DNA of 47,114 nt from Opitutus sp. GAS368. GTDB lineage: Bacteria; Verrucomicrobiota; Verrucomicrobiia; Opitutales; Opitutaceae. Of this stretch, positions 25,103-34,064 are shown one piece after another; position 1 is the stretch's first letter, and each line of letters opens with the position of its first letter. The notes beneath the pieces were generated by a model that saw nothing but the letters and a program-made list of their open reading frames with translations, was not told the DNA's origin and searched no databases. The translations under genes and the position numbers were made by a program. The stretch is from assembly GCA_945874455.1 (NCBI GenBank), contig CAMCHO010000012.1, forward strand, positions 1 through 47,114, in the 5' to 3' direction.

Positions 25103-25882
25103 TCACAACGCCGCCAGCAGTCCGCCGTCCACGTAGAGGATTTGGCCGTTCACGAAGTCGCTCGCGGGTGAGGCGAGAAAGACCGCCGCGCCGGCGAGCT
25201 CTTCGGGTTTGCCCCAGCGGCCGGCCGGCGTGCGACCGCAGATCCATTTGTTGAACTCGACGTTCTCCACGAGCGCGCGGTTCAGCTCCGTCACGATGTA
25301 GCCGGGGCCGAGGCCGTTGCACTGGAGGCCGTGCTTTGCCCACTCGACGGCCATTGCGCGCGTGAGCATTTTTAAGCCGCCCTTCGCCGCCGAGTAGTTG
25401 GCGATCGTCGGCCGGCTTACTTCACTCATCACGGAGCACGTATTGATGATTTTTCCCGCGCCACGCGCGATCATCCGCGGCGCGACGGCCCGCGCGACGA
25501 GGAACACGCTCGTGAGATTCGCATCGAGCACCTCGCGCCACTGCGCCTCCGTCATCTCGGCGAGCGGAGCGCGGCGTTGGATGCCGGCGTTGTTGATGAG
25601 AATATTAATCGGCGCAAACTCGGCCTCGATGCGCGCGACCTCGTGTTCGATGGCGGCGGCATTGGTCACGTCAAAGGCCGCAAACGTCACGCGCGCTCCG
25701 GACACGGTCGCTCGCACGGTGTCGGCGGCAGCGGCGAGTTTCGTGGCATCGCGGCCGTTGAGGACGACAGCGGCGCCGGCCTGCGCGAGCCCGCAAGCGA
25801 GTGCGAGGCCGATGCCTTGACTGGAGCCGGTGATGAGCGCGGTGCGCCCGGTGAGGTCGAAGAGGGGTTTTTTTGCGGACAT
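25103..25882 (-). CDS. SDR oxidoreductase, KduD/gluconate 5-dehydrogenase type
   Basis: Classical short-chain dehydrogenase, 259 residues. NAD(P) site TGSSQGIG at 18-25, NNAG at 97-100, and catalytic S150, Y163 and K167 (INTCS, ANYSAAKGG) are all present. Best guess is a KduD-like 2-keto-3-deoxygluconate (2-dehydro-3-deoxy-D-gluconate) 5-dehydrogenase or gluconate 5-dehydrogenase, from overall length, the N-terminal FDLTGRTALITG start and context. It would reduce 2,5-diketo-3-deoxygluconate to KDG after isomerisation. It is 6 bp after the MFS gene and is the last gene of the polysaccharide cluster. Other SDR activities are possible; cofactor preference was not judged. Confidence 0.82.
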   Translation of the reverse strand: MSAKKPLFDLTGRTALITGSSQGIGLALACGLAQAGAAVVLNGRDATKLAAAADTVRATVSGARVTFAAFDVTNAAAIEHEVARIEAEFAPINILINNAGIQRRAPLAEMTEAQWREVLDANLTSVFLVARAVAPRMIARGAGKIINTCSVMSEVSRPTIANYSAAKGGLKMLTRAMAVEWAKHGLQCNGLGPGYIVTELNRALVENVEFNKWICGRTPAGRWGKPEELAGAAVFLASPASDFVNGQILYVDGGLLAAL

Positions 25883-25888
25883 AGACGT

Positions 25889-27139
25889 TCAGGAGACTTC
25901 GATGCGGCGCACACGGCCTGACAAGAGAAACAGCGACGCGGTCGCAAGCGGGGCCAACACCGCGGCGGTGATCAAGATCGGCGTATAAGAAAAATGGTCG
26001 ACCACCCAGCCGGTGGAAAACGTGAAGATCACCGCGCCGAGGCCGGCCGCCGTGCCGGCGAAACCGGCGATCGAGCCCACCGCGCCGACGGGAAAATAGT
26101 CGCTCGCGAGTGTCTGCACGTTGCCGACCCAAAATTGAAAGCCGAAAAGCGTGATGCTCAGGCAGACGATCGCGGCAGGCGCCGACGTCGCGAACGCGGT
26201 GGCGAAACCCGCGAGCATCGCGACGGTGCCAATCGTGATCGCGGTCTTGCGCGCGCGGTTCACGTCGCCCGCGCGCCGCAGCAGATAGCCCGAGAACCAG
26301 CCGCCCGCGAGGGCACCGAGGGCCGCGGCGACGTAGGGCACCCAGCCCGTGGCTTTCAGTTGCTTGAGGTCGAAGCCGCGGGCGTCGGAGAGGTAGAGCG
26401 GCATCCAATTCACGTAGAGCCACCAGATCGGATCGCCGAAAAACCGCGCGACCACGATGCCCCACACCTCTCGGCGGCGCAGCAACACGGCCCACGGCAC
26501 AGGCGGGTGTTGGGGCGCTGCCGCTGCCGCGGTGGCAGCTGCCGCCGCCGTTACGCGTTCATCTTTCGGATACAGCGCGAGCCACAACGCCAGCCAGACA
26601 AAGCCCATCGCGCCGGTGATCACGAACACCGCCTGCCACCCGAAGTCGTCGCGCATCCAAATAATCAACGGGATCGCGAACGCGGGTCCGAGCGAGGCGC
26701 CGGTATTGGCAATGCCCATACCGAGTGCGCGTTGGCGGGCGGGAAACCACGCCGCGATCGTACGCGTTGCACCGGGCCAGTTGCCGGCTTCACCCAGACC
26801 GAGCAGTCCGCGCAAAACACAGAGGCTCGCCACGCCGCGCGCCGCCGCCGTGCCGATCTGGGCGACCGACCACACCACGACCGCCACCGCGAAGCCGAGT
26901 CGGTTGCCGATGCGATCGAACACCGCGCCCCAAAGAAACATCGAGAGAGCGTACACGAGGAGAAACGAATTTGCGATCCACGCGTAGTCGACGTTGGTGA
27001 GCTTAAACTCCGCGCGCAGCACCGGCGCGAGCGTCGGCAGCGCGAGCCGGTCGAAATAGTTGATGACGGTGCCGAGGAAAATCAGCGCGATGATCACCCA
27101 GCGCCACGGGCGCTCCGGGGGCGCCACTTCGGCACTCAT
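25889..27139 (-). CDS. MFS hexuronate/anion:cation symporter, ExuT-like
   Basis: 416-residue major-facilitator permease of the anion:cation symporter (ACS) family, which includes hexuronate and galactonate carriers. It has twelve hydrophobic segments and the family signatures INYFDRLALPTLAP near residue 25, then GEAGNWPGATRTIAAWFP. ATG 27139 is preferred over an in-frame TTG at 27148. The likely role is to bring uronates or unsaturated monosaccharides released by the lyase through the inner membrane. It is separated from the upstream isomerase gene by 121 bp that hold an inverted repeat, and lies 6 bp before the SDR gene. Confidence 0.87.
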   Translation of the reverse strand: MSAEVAPPERPWRWVIIALIFLGTVINYFDRLALPTLAPVLRAEFKLTNVDYAWIANSFLLVYALSMFLWGAVFDRIGNRLGFAVAVVVWSVAQIGTAAARGVASLCVLRGLLGLGEAGNWPGATRTIAAWFPARQRALGMGIANTGASLGPAFAIPLIIWMRDDFGWQAVFVITGAMGFVWLALWLALYPKDERVTAAAAATAAAAAPQHPPVPWAVLLRRREVWGIVVARFFGDPIWWLYVNWMPLYLSDARGFDLKQLKATGWVPYVAAALGALAGGWFSGYLLRRAGDVNRARKTAITIGTVAMLAGFATAFATSAPAAIVCLSITLFGFQFWVGNVQTLASDYFPVGAVGSIAGFAGTAAGLGAVIFTFSTGWVVDHFSYTPILITAAVLAPLATASLFLLSGRVRRIEVS

Positions 27140-27165
27140 AGCGGGCAAACCCTTTCAAGTAATTC

Positions 27166-27239
27166 AACCACGGATAGACACGGGTGAACGCGGATCGGCT
27201 GAGTTCTGCATTTGTGTCTACCCGTGTGCATCCGTGGTT
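27166..27239. repeat. inverted repeat of the CACGGAT type between iolB-like and MFS genes
   Basis: AACCACGGATAGACACGGGT at 27166-27185 plus six more bases, paired with the sequence ending CCGTGTGCATCCGTGGTT (27215-27239). About 21 of 26 positions match. Its end GTGGTTAAAA recurs at the end of the CT tract before imuB. It is a dispersed-repeat type that occurs in many environmental bacteria, and it could also act as a processing hairpin between the two genes. Confidence 0.65.
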
Positions 27240-27260
27240 AAAAACTCCGGTTTGTAGGTC

Positions 27261-28109
27261 TCACTTAAATTTATCCCGCATCGCTTGGATGCCGGGGATT
27301 TTTGCGAGGAGGTGCGTGTGCGTCGGCTCGAAGAACTGCACCAAGCCGCGGTGTTGCTGGCCGACGAGAATCGTGAAGATGTAGCCCTCGTGGCCCGGCG
27401 CACGCAGCGTCGGATGGTAGCCGTGATCGATGCAATACGTGTCACCGTGGCGCGTCATCACGACCTCTGGTTCCGCGCCGCCACCGTCGGCGTCGTAGCG
27501 GAACTGCGCGCCGAAGCCGGTCTCCGGCCGGTAGCGGTAGTGATAAATTTCCTCGTGGTTCGTCTCCTCCGGCAACCGATCGGTGTCGTGTTTGTGCGGC
27601 GGATACCCCGACCAGCAGCCGGGATCGCCGTAGAGTTCGCTCACGAGCAAGTTTCCAGCGCGACCCGCCGCGTTCTGCCCCAGAATGTGAAAAATCCGCC
27701 GACGCGAATGCGTGTCGTGCGAGCCGACTTCGACCATTTCAACTGCTTCGGGCGTGATCCGAAACGGCGCGAAGGGCTGCGTGCAGGCGGCCCCGGCCAC
27801 GGCGACTTCGGTGCCGTCGCGGAGGGCTCGCACCGTGACGCGCGCGGAGGTGCCGCAGTAAACGGAGTCCGCCGGGCCCTCCCAGATCGTCGCGCGGCGA
27901 CCGACGTGTTCAAACGCCATGCCGTCGGCGACGATCTCCGCCTGGCCCGTCATCACGACGCAGAGCAGCTCGCACCCCGGCACTTCCAAGGTGTGCGCCT
28001 CGCCGGCCCGCAAGCGCAGCAAGTTGAAATAACTCAGTGCGAGCACCCCGTCGCGAAGTTGCACGAGGGGTTGATTGTCGTTGTCGCAGGCGCGGAGTAA
28101 ACGGGGCAT
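27261..28109 (-). CDS. IolB/KduI-superfamily isomerase (5-deoxy-glucuronate isomerase family)
   Basis: 282-residue bicupin of the IolB family, recognised from CWSGYPPHKHDTDRLPEE (residues 165-182), EEIYHYR, and GYHPTLRAPGHEGYIFTIL at 230-248. Likely metal ligands are H172, H174, E186/E187 and H232 or H240. IolB converts 5-deoxy-glucuronate to its keto form in inositol breakdown, and its relative KduI isomerises the unsaturated uronate product of pectate or GAG lyases. No other inositol genes are present; the neighbours are a lyase, a uronate transporter and a KduD-like SDR. So a KduI-like job here is inferred. It starts 27 bp after the lyase gene. Confidence 0.82.
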   Translation of the reverse strand: MPRLLRACDNDNQPLVQLRDGVLALSYFNLLRLRAGEAHTLEVPGCELLCVVMTGQAEIVADGMAFEHVGRRATIWEGPADSVYCGTSARVTVRALRDGTEVAVAGAACTQPFAPFRITPEAVEMVEVGSHDTHSRRRIFHILGQNAAGRAGNLLVSELYGDPGCWSGYPPHKHDTDRLPEETNHEEIYHYRYRPETGFGAQFRYDADGGGAEPEVVMTRHGDTYCIDHGYHPTLRAPGHEGYIFTILVGQQHRGLVQFFEPTHTHLLAKIPGIQAMRDKFK

Positions 28110-28136
28110 GGGAGAAAAGGAATCTGCCGAAAGTGA

Positions 28137-29363
28137 TTAGCGGCGCGGGGCTCGGGCGGCCAATCTCCAATACTGACCGGGGGCGGGTGTGCCGCCAAAC
28201 TTCGTAAAGAGCGCGCGAAAGTCGGCGTCGTCTTCGTGGCGCTGCGCCTCGTCGAGGAGGGGCAGGAGCCGTGCGCGGTCAGTGGCCTTGATGTCTTCCT
28301 TGGGCCACGTCTTGGCCGGATCGGCATACGGAGCCACGTAACGGAGGGCGGTGCGCAGGTTGCGACCATCGGCGGTGGAGAACGTCCAAAGATCCACCCC
28401 CACGTGTTCTCCGAGGCGGGCGAGCCGCACGAGGGCTTCAAGGTTAAAGCACGAATAATCGAGTGACTTCGTGCGCGCGAGTTCGAGGGGTTGGCGGCCG
28501 TCGGGCTCGATCTGGCGCGCGATCCGTTTCGCGGGCATGGCCGCGAGCAGGTTTCGGGCGTCATCCACGCGGCCGACGGCCAGCGCGAGCGCAACGGTCT
28601 GCACGTCGTACCACGAGCCGTGGTTGTTCTCCGCGGCGGCTTCGTCGCGACCGTTTTTGCTCGTGGTCAGCCATTGATAATACGCCGCGAGCCAAGTCGT
28701 CATGGCGTCGGCGTCCGGCTTGGACCACGCGGGCGAGCCGGCGAGCAGCGCCAGGCCGTCGATGAGGCCAATCAGATGACGGGTCTCGATGATGCCGATG
28801 CCGCGACCCACGTTGATGCCCGGGATGGCCTGCGCGTATTCGAGGTGAGGATTCATGCGCGTGGCGGCATCGAGAAACCAGACGCGCGTGAGCGTCGCGG
28901 CTTTCTGTGCGTAGCGCTCGTCGCCGGTAAAGAAGTAGGCGAGACCCAGCGTCTCGACGGAGCCACACGTGCGGGCGAGGGCGGCGGAGTCGGTGCCGCG
29001 TTTGCTGTCGGGGTTCACCTTGCCGTCATCGCGAATGTAAGGGAGCCCGTCCGGTTGCTTCGGGTCGGGCCACCAGTAAGGCGCGAAACTGAAATAGTCG
29101 TGTTTGTCGCCGCTCGCGGCCGTGCGCGTCTTGTCGAGCACGGAGGCGGGTGTGCGCGTGAGGAGTGGGTCGGCCTCGGCGCGAAGCTGGGCGAGCGGCG
29201 CCGTCAATCGCGCATCGCCGCGCGCGAGGGCGGCGCGGGCGGCCACGAGGCCCTCCGATCGCAGAGCAATGGTCCGCGGAGCGTCCGCCGCACGCGCAAA
29301 GGAAAAACTGGCGAGTGCGAGGGCAGCGACGACGAGGCCAAAGCGACGAAGCAGAGGGATCAT
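28137..29363 (-). CDS. alginate-lyase-family polysaccharide lyase
   Basis: 408-residue secreted protein of the alginate lyase (Pfam Alginate_lyase) fold that includes PL5 and glucuronan or other uronan lyases such as PL38. The signal peptide is MIPLLRRFGLVVAALALASF with cleavage near ARA-AD. Family hallmarks are FSFAPYWWPDP at 91-101 and ENNHGSWYDVQ at 245-255, where the Asn-His pair (N247, H248) matches the catalytic residues of the family. It would cut a (1,4)-linked uronan by beta-elimination, leaving unsaturated ends for the isomerase encoded next. The substrate could be alginate, glucuronan or a sulfated uronan; the sulfatases nearby favour the last. Confidence 0.85.
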   Translation of the reverse strand: MIPLLRRFGLVVAALALASFSFARAADAPRTIALRSEGLVAARAALARGDARLTAPLAQLRAEADPLLTRTPASVLDKTRTAASGDKHDYFSFAPYWWPDPKQPDGLPYIRDDGKVNPDSKRGTDSAALARTCGSVETLGLAYFFTGDERYAQKAATLTRVWFLDAATRMNPHLEYAQAIPGINVGRGIGIIETRHLIGLIDGLALLAGSPAWSKPDADAMTTWLAAYYQWLTTSKNGRDEAAAENNHGSWYDVQTVALALAVGRVDDARNLLAAMPAKRIARQIEPDGRQPLELARTKSLDYSCFNLEALVRLARLGEHVGVDLWTFSTADGRNLRTALRYVAPYADPAKTWPKEDIKATDRARLLPLLDEAQRHEDDADFRALFTKFGGTPAPGQYWRLAARAPRR

Positions 29364-29385
29364 ACCGAATTTTTACTGAAGTGAA

Positions 29386-32300
29386 TTAGAAATCAGTTCG
29401 CAGAGAGAAGGCGAATGCCCGCGGGTCTTCGCGGAAGCCGCGGCGCACGAAGACCACGTTGGAAACGCTGTCGATATCGAGCTTGGTGGCGATGATGGTG
29501 TGATCGTCGAGCACGTTGGTGATGTTGAGCTGGTAGGTGACACGAGCCGAGTTTGGCCAGATTCCCGCGAGGCCCGTGGTCTTGTATTGGAGAAACAGAT
29601 CGCCGAGGGAGCGGGCGTTGCCGATCAACTGGCGCTCGGTCGACACCTGCACGCCGGCCACGTTGCCACTTTGGTAACGCCAGCCGCCGCCGACCGCGAG
29701 GCCCTTGAGCCGTCCAGAGCTGAAAGAGTAGCGCGTCCACAGGTTGGCCTTGTGCGGCCGGTTCCCATAGGACTGCTGATCTTCGAGGCGTAACCGCGCG
29801 AGCTCGGTATCGGATTGGGCGATACGCTGGCCCACCGTCACGGTGCCGAACGCCTGCGTGCGGTCATAGAGGGTCTGCGTGTTGATCGAGGGGCGGCCAG
29901 TGCGGGTGACGTAGGCCTGGTCGAGTTCCTTCCAAATGGCCACGCGTCCGGCCCACCACGGCACGCCTTCGTTGTAGACGTTGGTGGTGGTGCGGTCGGT
30001 ATAGGCATAGCCCGCGCGCAGGGTCCAGTTGCGGGTGGGATTGGCGAAGAGTTCAAACTCGTAACCGTTGCTCTTGCGATCGCCCAGATACGCGTCGGCC
30101 GTGCTGAGGTAGGCGGTCGTCAGCGCGGCCGACGGGGTGAGGCCGGCCTGGCGGTAATAGTAATCGTAGGACGTCATCACGTCGTTGTTCGGCTGCACGA
30201 AGACCTGCTCGCCGGCCTGGGTGCGCTCGCCTTTGCTCTCCGTCTGGTAGGCTTTAATCGAGCCGCTGATCCGGTTTTCGAGGAAGCTGAAGGCAAGGCC
30301 GTAGTCGTAACCCTGGCCGTTGACGGGCGGAGGAGTTTCTTCGTTGGGCAAAATCGTGCGGTTGCGATCACCCAGCTCGACGCCGCTGGAATAATTCGCC
30401 GTGAGCGAAAAATGGCCGGTGGCATGGAAGACGCCGCCGATCGACTTGCGCAGGCCGCTGACTGTCTCGCTCGAAAACCAGTCTTTGCCGATGGGCGCAA
30501 ACGCGGCCTTGTCGGCGGACGTGGCGAAGCGCCAGAAGCCGGTCGTGGCGTCGCGCACGACCCGGGGTCCTTCGGCGGTGATCGAGTCGTCGCGGACGCC
30601 GACCGTGGTCACCAGCCGGCGGCTGAAAAAGTAGTTTTGCATGACCGCCATGAGGGAGTCCGTCGTGATTTCGTCGTCGAAATCGAGAGCGTTGCGCGGG
30701 ACCCACGTGGTGGTGATCGCACCGACGGCCGGGAAACTCGACGTGAATTTTTCGAGGTTGGCGGGGTTGCCCGGCTGATAGCCGCCGGTGTAGTCGACCG
30801 ACGGGCCGCCGATCTTGATGTAGCGCCGGCGCGTGACGCGATTGGCGGCGTCCTCGGGGAACCCACCGAACGGCCGGTTGGCCCAAGCTTCGTGGGTGCG
30901 GAGACGCGACTCCTGGTTGATGTAGCGCTCGCCCATCACGGCGAAGCGGTGAAAGCCCCAGCGCTCACCCAAATCTTTTTCGTAGGAGAGCGATGCGCGC
31001 AACGTGTCGTTGTCGTTGGTCCGCTTGAGCCGGAGTAGATTCGACTCGCTGAAATAGTAGCCATTTTCGAGGAAGTAGGGATTCAGAGTGCCGTTCGGCA
31101 GACGGTAATTGAGATCGGCGCGCAGCTGCGGATTCTGCCCGATCATGGAATCGGTGGCCCGCTTCGAGTGGTTGTAGGCCAGCTCCATGTAGACGTTCTT
31201 CGTCCAGCGATGATTGAAGATCGCGGATAAGCTGTCGTAGGTGACGGCGGCGAATTCGGCCGGTCCGGTCGAGGTGACGGCGCCGAAGCGTTCGAAGCCT
31301 TCGTGCACGATGGGCGCGGTCAGGGTATTGAAGATGCTGGCGTTGGTCGCGAGCGTCGTGCGGTTGGCCGTGGCGGAGGCGCCTTCCCACAACAACGGGG
31401 CGACGCTCAGGTCTGGGCCGTAGACGAGCACGTTGCGCAGATTGACGTTACCGGTGCCGGCGGCGGTCGCGTTGAGCACGGTGCCGTTGGCGTTTTCGTA
31501 ACGCTCGAGCGTTGGGTTCCAGCGAATCGCCCCGGAGTTCCGCTGGCCGATGAAACGGGAAAGGTTGTCGACGTGGTTCCAATCGCGACCCGCCACGCCC
31601 TCGGTTTTGTCGTGCTGATACGAAACCGTCAGATCCGTGTCGCGACGGAAACGGTAGGTGGCGGCGAGCGTGATGCCCTGAAAATCGGTGTATTGATGCG
31701 GCTGCGGGGAGCCCTTGCGGTCCCACACGCTCATCACGCGGAGCGCGAGGCGATCCTTGAGCAGCACGCGGTTCACGTCGACGGCGGCGCGCTTGGTGCT
31801 CTCGCTGGCGACCTTGAAGTCGAAGGCGGTGAGATTCTTGGTGAGACCCGGGGCGCGGGTGCGGAAATTCAAATTACCACCGGCACTGCCGGTGCCGAAG
31901 AGGATGGCGTTCGGGCCGCGGGTGGAGCCCACGCGTTCGACGTTGTAGGTGTTGGGTTCGCCGGCGGTGCGGAAACCGTCGGTCGAAAACGAGGCGCCGA
32001 GGCCGCGGGCACGGAACGAAAAGCCCTCGGCAAAATTGCTCGTCTGGTTGCCGGTGCCGCCGGCTTCGCCATCGCCGAAGGACACCTCGGCGCTCAAATC
32101 GTAGCGCAGAATCTCCTCCATCGTGGTCGCGCCGAGATCGTCGAGCAGGTCCTTGGTGAAAATACTGATCGCGGCGGGCGTGTCGCGCAGCGCCGTGTTG
32201 AGCCGGCTGCCTTCCAGCGTATTGGTGGCGGCATACCCGGTGTCGGTCTGCGTCGCGACGACGAAGGGCGAGAGTTCAATGACCTCTTCTTTGGTGGCGG

Positions 32301-32388
32301 GCGACGCCGGGGCTGCGGCGGAAAAGACGATACCGGGCAGGAGCGCGGCCAAGGCCACGCCGCGCAGGCGCGCAGTGGTAGAGTTCAT
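29386..32388 (-). CDS. TonB-dependent receptor of the polysaccharide cluster
   Basis: 1,000-residue outer-membrane importer. The ATG at 32386-32388 gives a signal peptide (MNSTTARLRGVALAALLPGI) with a cut about SAAAPAS. Then comes VIELSPFVVATQTDTGYAAT, which in this clade stands where a TonB box is expected, the plug (RDTPAAISIFTKDLLDDLG, FSFRARGLG), and a barrel ending FSLRTDF, whose final Phe suits BamA insertion. No SusD homologue is encoded nearby. It lies 22 bp upstream of the lyase gene on the same strand, so it probably takes up the lyase substrate or product. Confidence 0.9.
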   Translation of the reverse strand: MNSTTARLRGVALAALLPGIVFSAAAPASPATKEEVIELSPFVVATQTDTGYAATNTLEGSRLNTALRDTPAAISIFTKDLLDDLGATTMEEILRYDLSAEVSFGDGEAGGTGNQTSNFAEGFSFRARGLGASFSTDGFRTAGEPNTYNVERVGSTRGPNAILFGTGSAGGNLNFRTRAPGLTKNLTAFDFKVASESTKRAAVDVNRVLLKDRLALRVMSVWDRKGSPQPHQYTDFQGITLAATYRFRRDTDLTVSYQHDKTEGVAGRDWNHVDNLSRFIGQRNSGAIRWNPTLERYENANGTVLNATAAGTGNVNLRNVLVYGPDLSVAPLLWEGASATANRTTLATNASIFNTLTAPIVHEGFERFGAVTSTGPAEFAAVTYDSLSAIFNHRWTKNVYMELAYNHSKRATDSMIGQNPQLRADLNYRLPNGTLNPYFLENGYYFSESNLLRLKRTNDNDTLRASLSYEKDLGERWGFHRFAVMGERYINQESRLRTHEAWANRPFGGFPEDAANRVTRRRYIKIGGPSVDYTGGYQPGNPANLEKFTSSFPAVGAITTTWVPRNALDFDDEITTDSLMAVMQNYFFSRRLVTTVGVRDDSITAEGPRVVRDATTGFWRFATSADKAAFAPIGKDWFSSETVSGLRKSIGGVFHATGHFSLTANYSSGVELGDRNRTILPNEETPPPVNGQGYDYGLAFSFLENRISGSIKAYQTESKGERTQAGEQVFVQPNNDVMTSYDYYYRQAGLTPSAALTTAYLSTADAYLGDRKSNGYEFELFANPTRNWTLRAGYAYTDRTTTNVYNEGVPWWAGRVAIWKELDQAYVTRTGRPSINTQTLYDRTQAFGTVTVGQRIAQSDTELARLRLEDQQSYGNRPHKANLWTRYSFSSGRLKGLAVGGGWRYQSGNVAGVQVSTERQLIGNARSLGDLFLQYKTTGLAGIWPNSARVTYQLNITNVLDDHTIIATKLDIDSVSNVVFVRRGFREDPRAFAFSLRTDF

Positions 32389-32425
32389 GGTATTTTTTCG
32401 GAGCGCGGGGGTTTCAGTTTTGGTG

Positions 32426-32435
32426 GTGATATCAC
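32426..32435. promoter_or_regulatory. possible operator palindrome upstream of the TonB receptor
   Basis: GTGATATCAC, a perfect 10-bp palindrome 38 bp upstream of the receptor ATG and inside the 114-bp gap after sulfatase 1. It could be a repressor site, but it is short enough to be chance. Confidence 0.2.
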
Positions 32436-32502
32436 TTTTGAAATTTTGGGCTTTTCGCACCTCGGCGGGGCGGAGCTCGGGAGGAGGTGACTGCGGGGTA
32501 AG

Positions 32503-34017
32503 TCAGCGGGCGGGCGCGGCGGCTTTCCAACCGGCCCGAAGCTGCGTGGTGAGCTGCGCGACGAGCGCGGCGTGCTCGGTGCGTTTGGCGAGGTTCTGGT
32601 TTTCCTGCGGATCGGTCTGGTGGTCGTAGAGCTCGAGGGCGGCGACCTTGCTGGGGTCGTCGCGATGCAGCCAGGCGGTGAAGCGGTAGCGTTCGGTGCG
32701 CATTGAATAGCCCATCAACGGTTGCCCTCCGGTGGCGGAGTTGCCGGGGCGGGGATATTGGCTGAAGGCGGCCGGTTTCCACGGGCGCGACGGGTTGTCG
32801 AGGACCGGTTTGAAGCTGTGGCCTTCGAGGTGGGCGGGGAGCGGGAGGCCGGCGAGCTCGGCGAGCGTGGGATAGATATCGACGAACTCGACGAGGCCGG
32901 TGGCCTTGGCGCCGGCGTGTTTCATGCCGGGGACGGAGAGCAGCAGCGCGCCGTTGGTGTCGTTCTCGGCATTGCTGTGTTTGCACCAGGCGTCGTGCTC
33001 GCCGAGTTTCCAACCGTGATCGCCCCAGAGAATCACGATGGTGTTCTTGCGCAGGTCGAGGCGGTCGAGTTCGTCGAGCACGCGACCGAGCTGGGCGTCC
33101 ATGTAGGAGATGGCGGCGTAGTAGCCGTGCCTGAGCTGGCGGGCGAGGTCATCGGGGATCGAGCCCTCGGGGATGCCGTGGTAATTGCGGAGTTCGCCGC
33201 CGGGCTGGATGGCGTAGTCGGGCGCGTCTTTCGGGCGGAACTTATTCGGAGCGAGCTGGATTTTCGCGGGGTCGTAGAGGTCCCAGTATTTTTTGGGGGC
33301 GACGAACGGCAGATGGGGCTTGGAGAAACCGACTGCGAGGAAGAACGGCTCCTTTTTCTTCGCGAGCTGACCGAGGGTGGCGACGGCGAGCGTCGCGTTT
33401 GCGCCGTCGGTGAACGTGTCGTCGGGGACATCGGCGCCTTCGAAGGCGGGACCGCGCGAGTTGCGGGGCGTGGCTTCCTTTTTCTTCTTGCCGGATTTCT
33501 TGCCGGATTTCTTGGCGGTATCGGCGGCGGTGCCCGGGGCGGCGGACTGGCGGCTGTTGAGCGCGAGGTTCGCGGGGAGACCGTAGGCTTGGCCGCGGGA
33601 GGACTGCCACGGCACCGACCACGAGGGGGCATCGTCGAAGCTGCCGTGGTAAATCTTGCCCATGCCTTGGACGAAGTAGCCGTGGTTTTTAAAATGCTGG
33701 CCGAGGGTGACGACGTTCGGGAGGGCGGTGCGAAAATGGGTCTCGAGGTCCCAGACCTTGGTGGTGTCGGGGCGCGCGCCGGTCAAGAGGCTGGAGCGCG
33801 TGGGGGAGCAGACGGCCTGCTGGCAGTAGGCGCGGGTGAAGGTGAGGCCGGCTTTCGCGATACGGTCGAGGTTGGGCGATTTCACGTAGCCCGCGCCATA
33901 AGCGCCGAACTCGGGACGCAGATCGTCGACCGCGACAAAGAGGATGTTGGGCCGATCAGCGGCGTGGGCCAGCACTGGCAGCAACGACAGGCTGAGGATT
34001 CGGAGAAGGGTTTTCAT
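32503..34017 (-). CDS. sulfatase, iduronate-2-sulfatase-like, secreted
   Basis: 504-residue type I sulfatase that hydrolyses a sulfate ester from a carbohydrate. The formylglycine site is CSPTRSSLLTG, preceded by AYCQQAV, and the metal-binding starts ADRPNILFVAVDDLRPEFG and WGDHGWKLGEH are present. The YVKSPNLDRIAKAGLTF region and C-terminal KVAALELYDHQTDPQENQNL suit the iduronate-2-sulfatase-like S1 subfamilies. Signal peptide MKTLLRILSLSLLPVLAHA. An in-frame ATG at 34068 overlaps the stop of the upstream sulfatase as ATGA and is an alternative start with a 17-residue extension. An unusual Lys-rich insert (KKSGKKSGKKKKEA) lies at about residues 170-185. It is upstream of the TonB receptor. 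Confidence 0.9.
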   Translation of the reverse strand: MKTLLRILSLSLLPVLAHAADRPNILFVAVDDLRPEFGAYGAGYVKSPNLDRIAKAGLTFTRAYCQQAVCSPTRSSLLTGARPDTTKVWDLETHFRTALPNVVTLGQHFKNHGYFVQGMGKIYHGSFDDAPSWSVPWQSSRGQAYGLPANLALNSRQSAAPGTAADTAKKSGKKSGKKKKEATPRNSRGPAFEGADVPDDTFTDGANATLAVATLGQLAKKKEPFFLAVGFSKPHLPFVAPKKYWDLYDPAKIQLAPNKFRPKDAPDYAIQPGGELRNYHGIPEGSIPDDLARQLRHGYYAAISYMDAQLGRVLDELDRLDLRKNTIVILWGDHGWKLGEHDAWCKHSNAENDTNGALLLSVPGMKHAGAKATGLVEFVDIYPTLAELAGLPLPAHLEGHSFKPVLDNPSRPWKPAAFSQYPRPGNSATGGQPLMGYSMRTERYRFTAWLHRDDPSKVAALELYDHQTDPQENQNLAKRTEHAALVAQLTTQLRAGWKAAAPAR

Positions 34018-34064
34018 GGAGCGAGTGACAGGCAGTGAGCGGGTTGGCGGCGGCAGCGATCGCT

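Noticed and set aside
27261-28109. Taking the isomerase gene as proof of an inositol pathway
   Set aside because: No iolA, iolC, iolD, iolE or iolG gene is in the window, and the neighbours belong to uronate metabolism.
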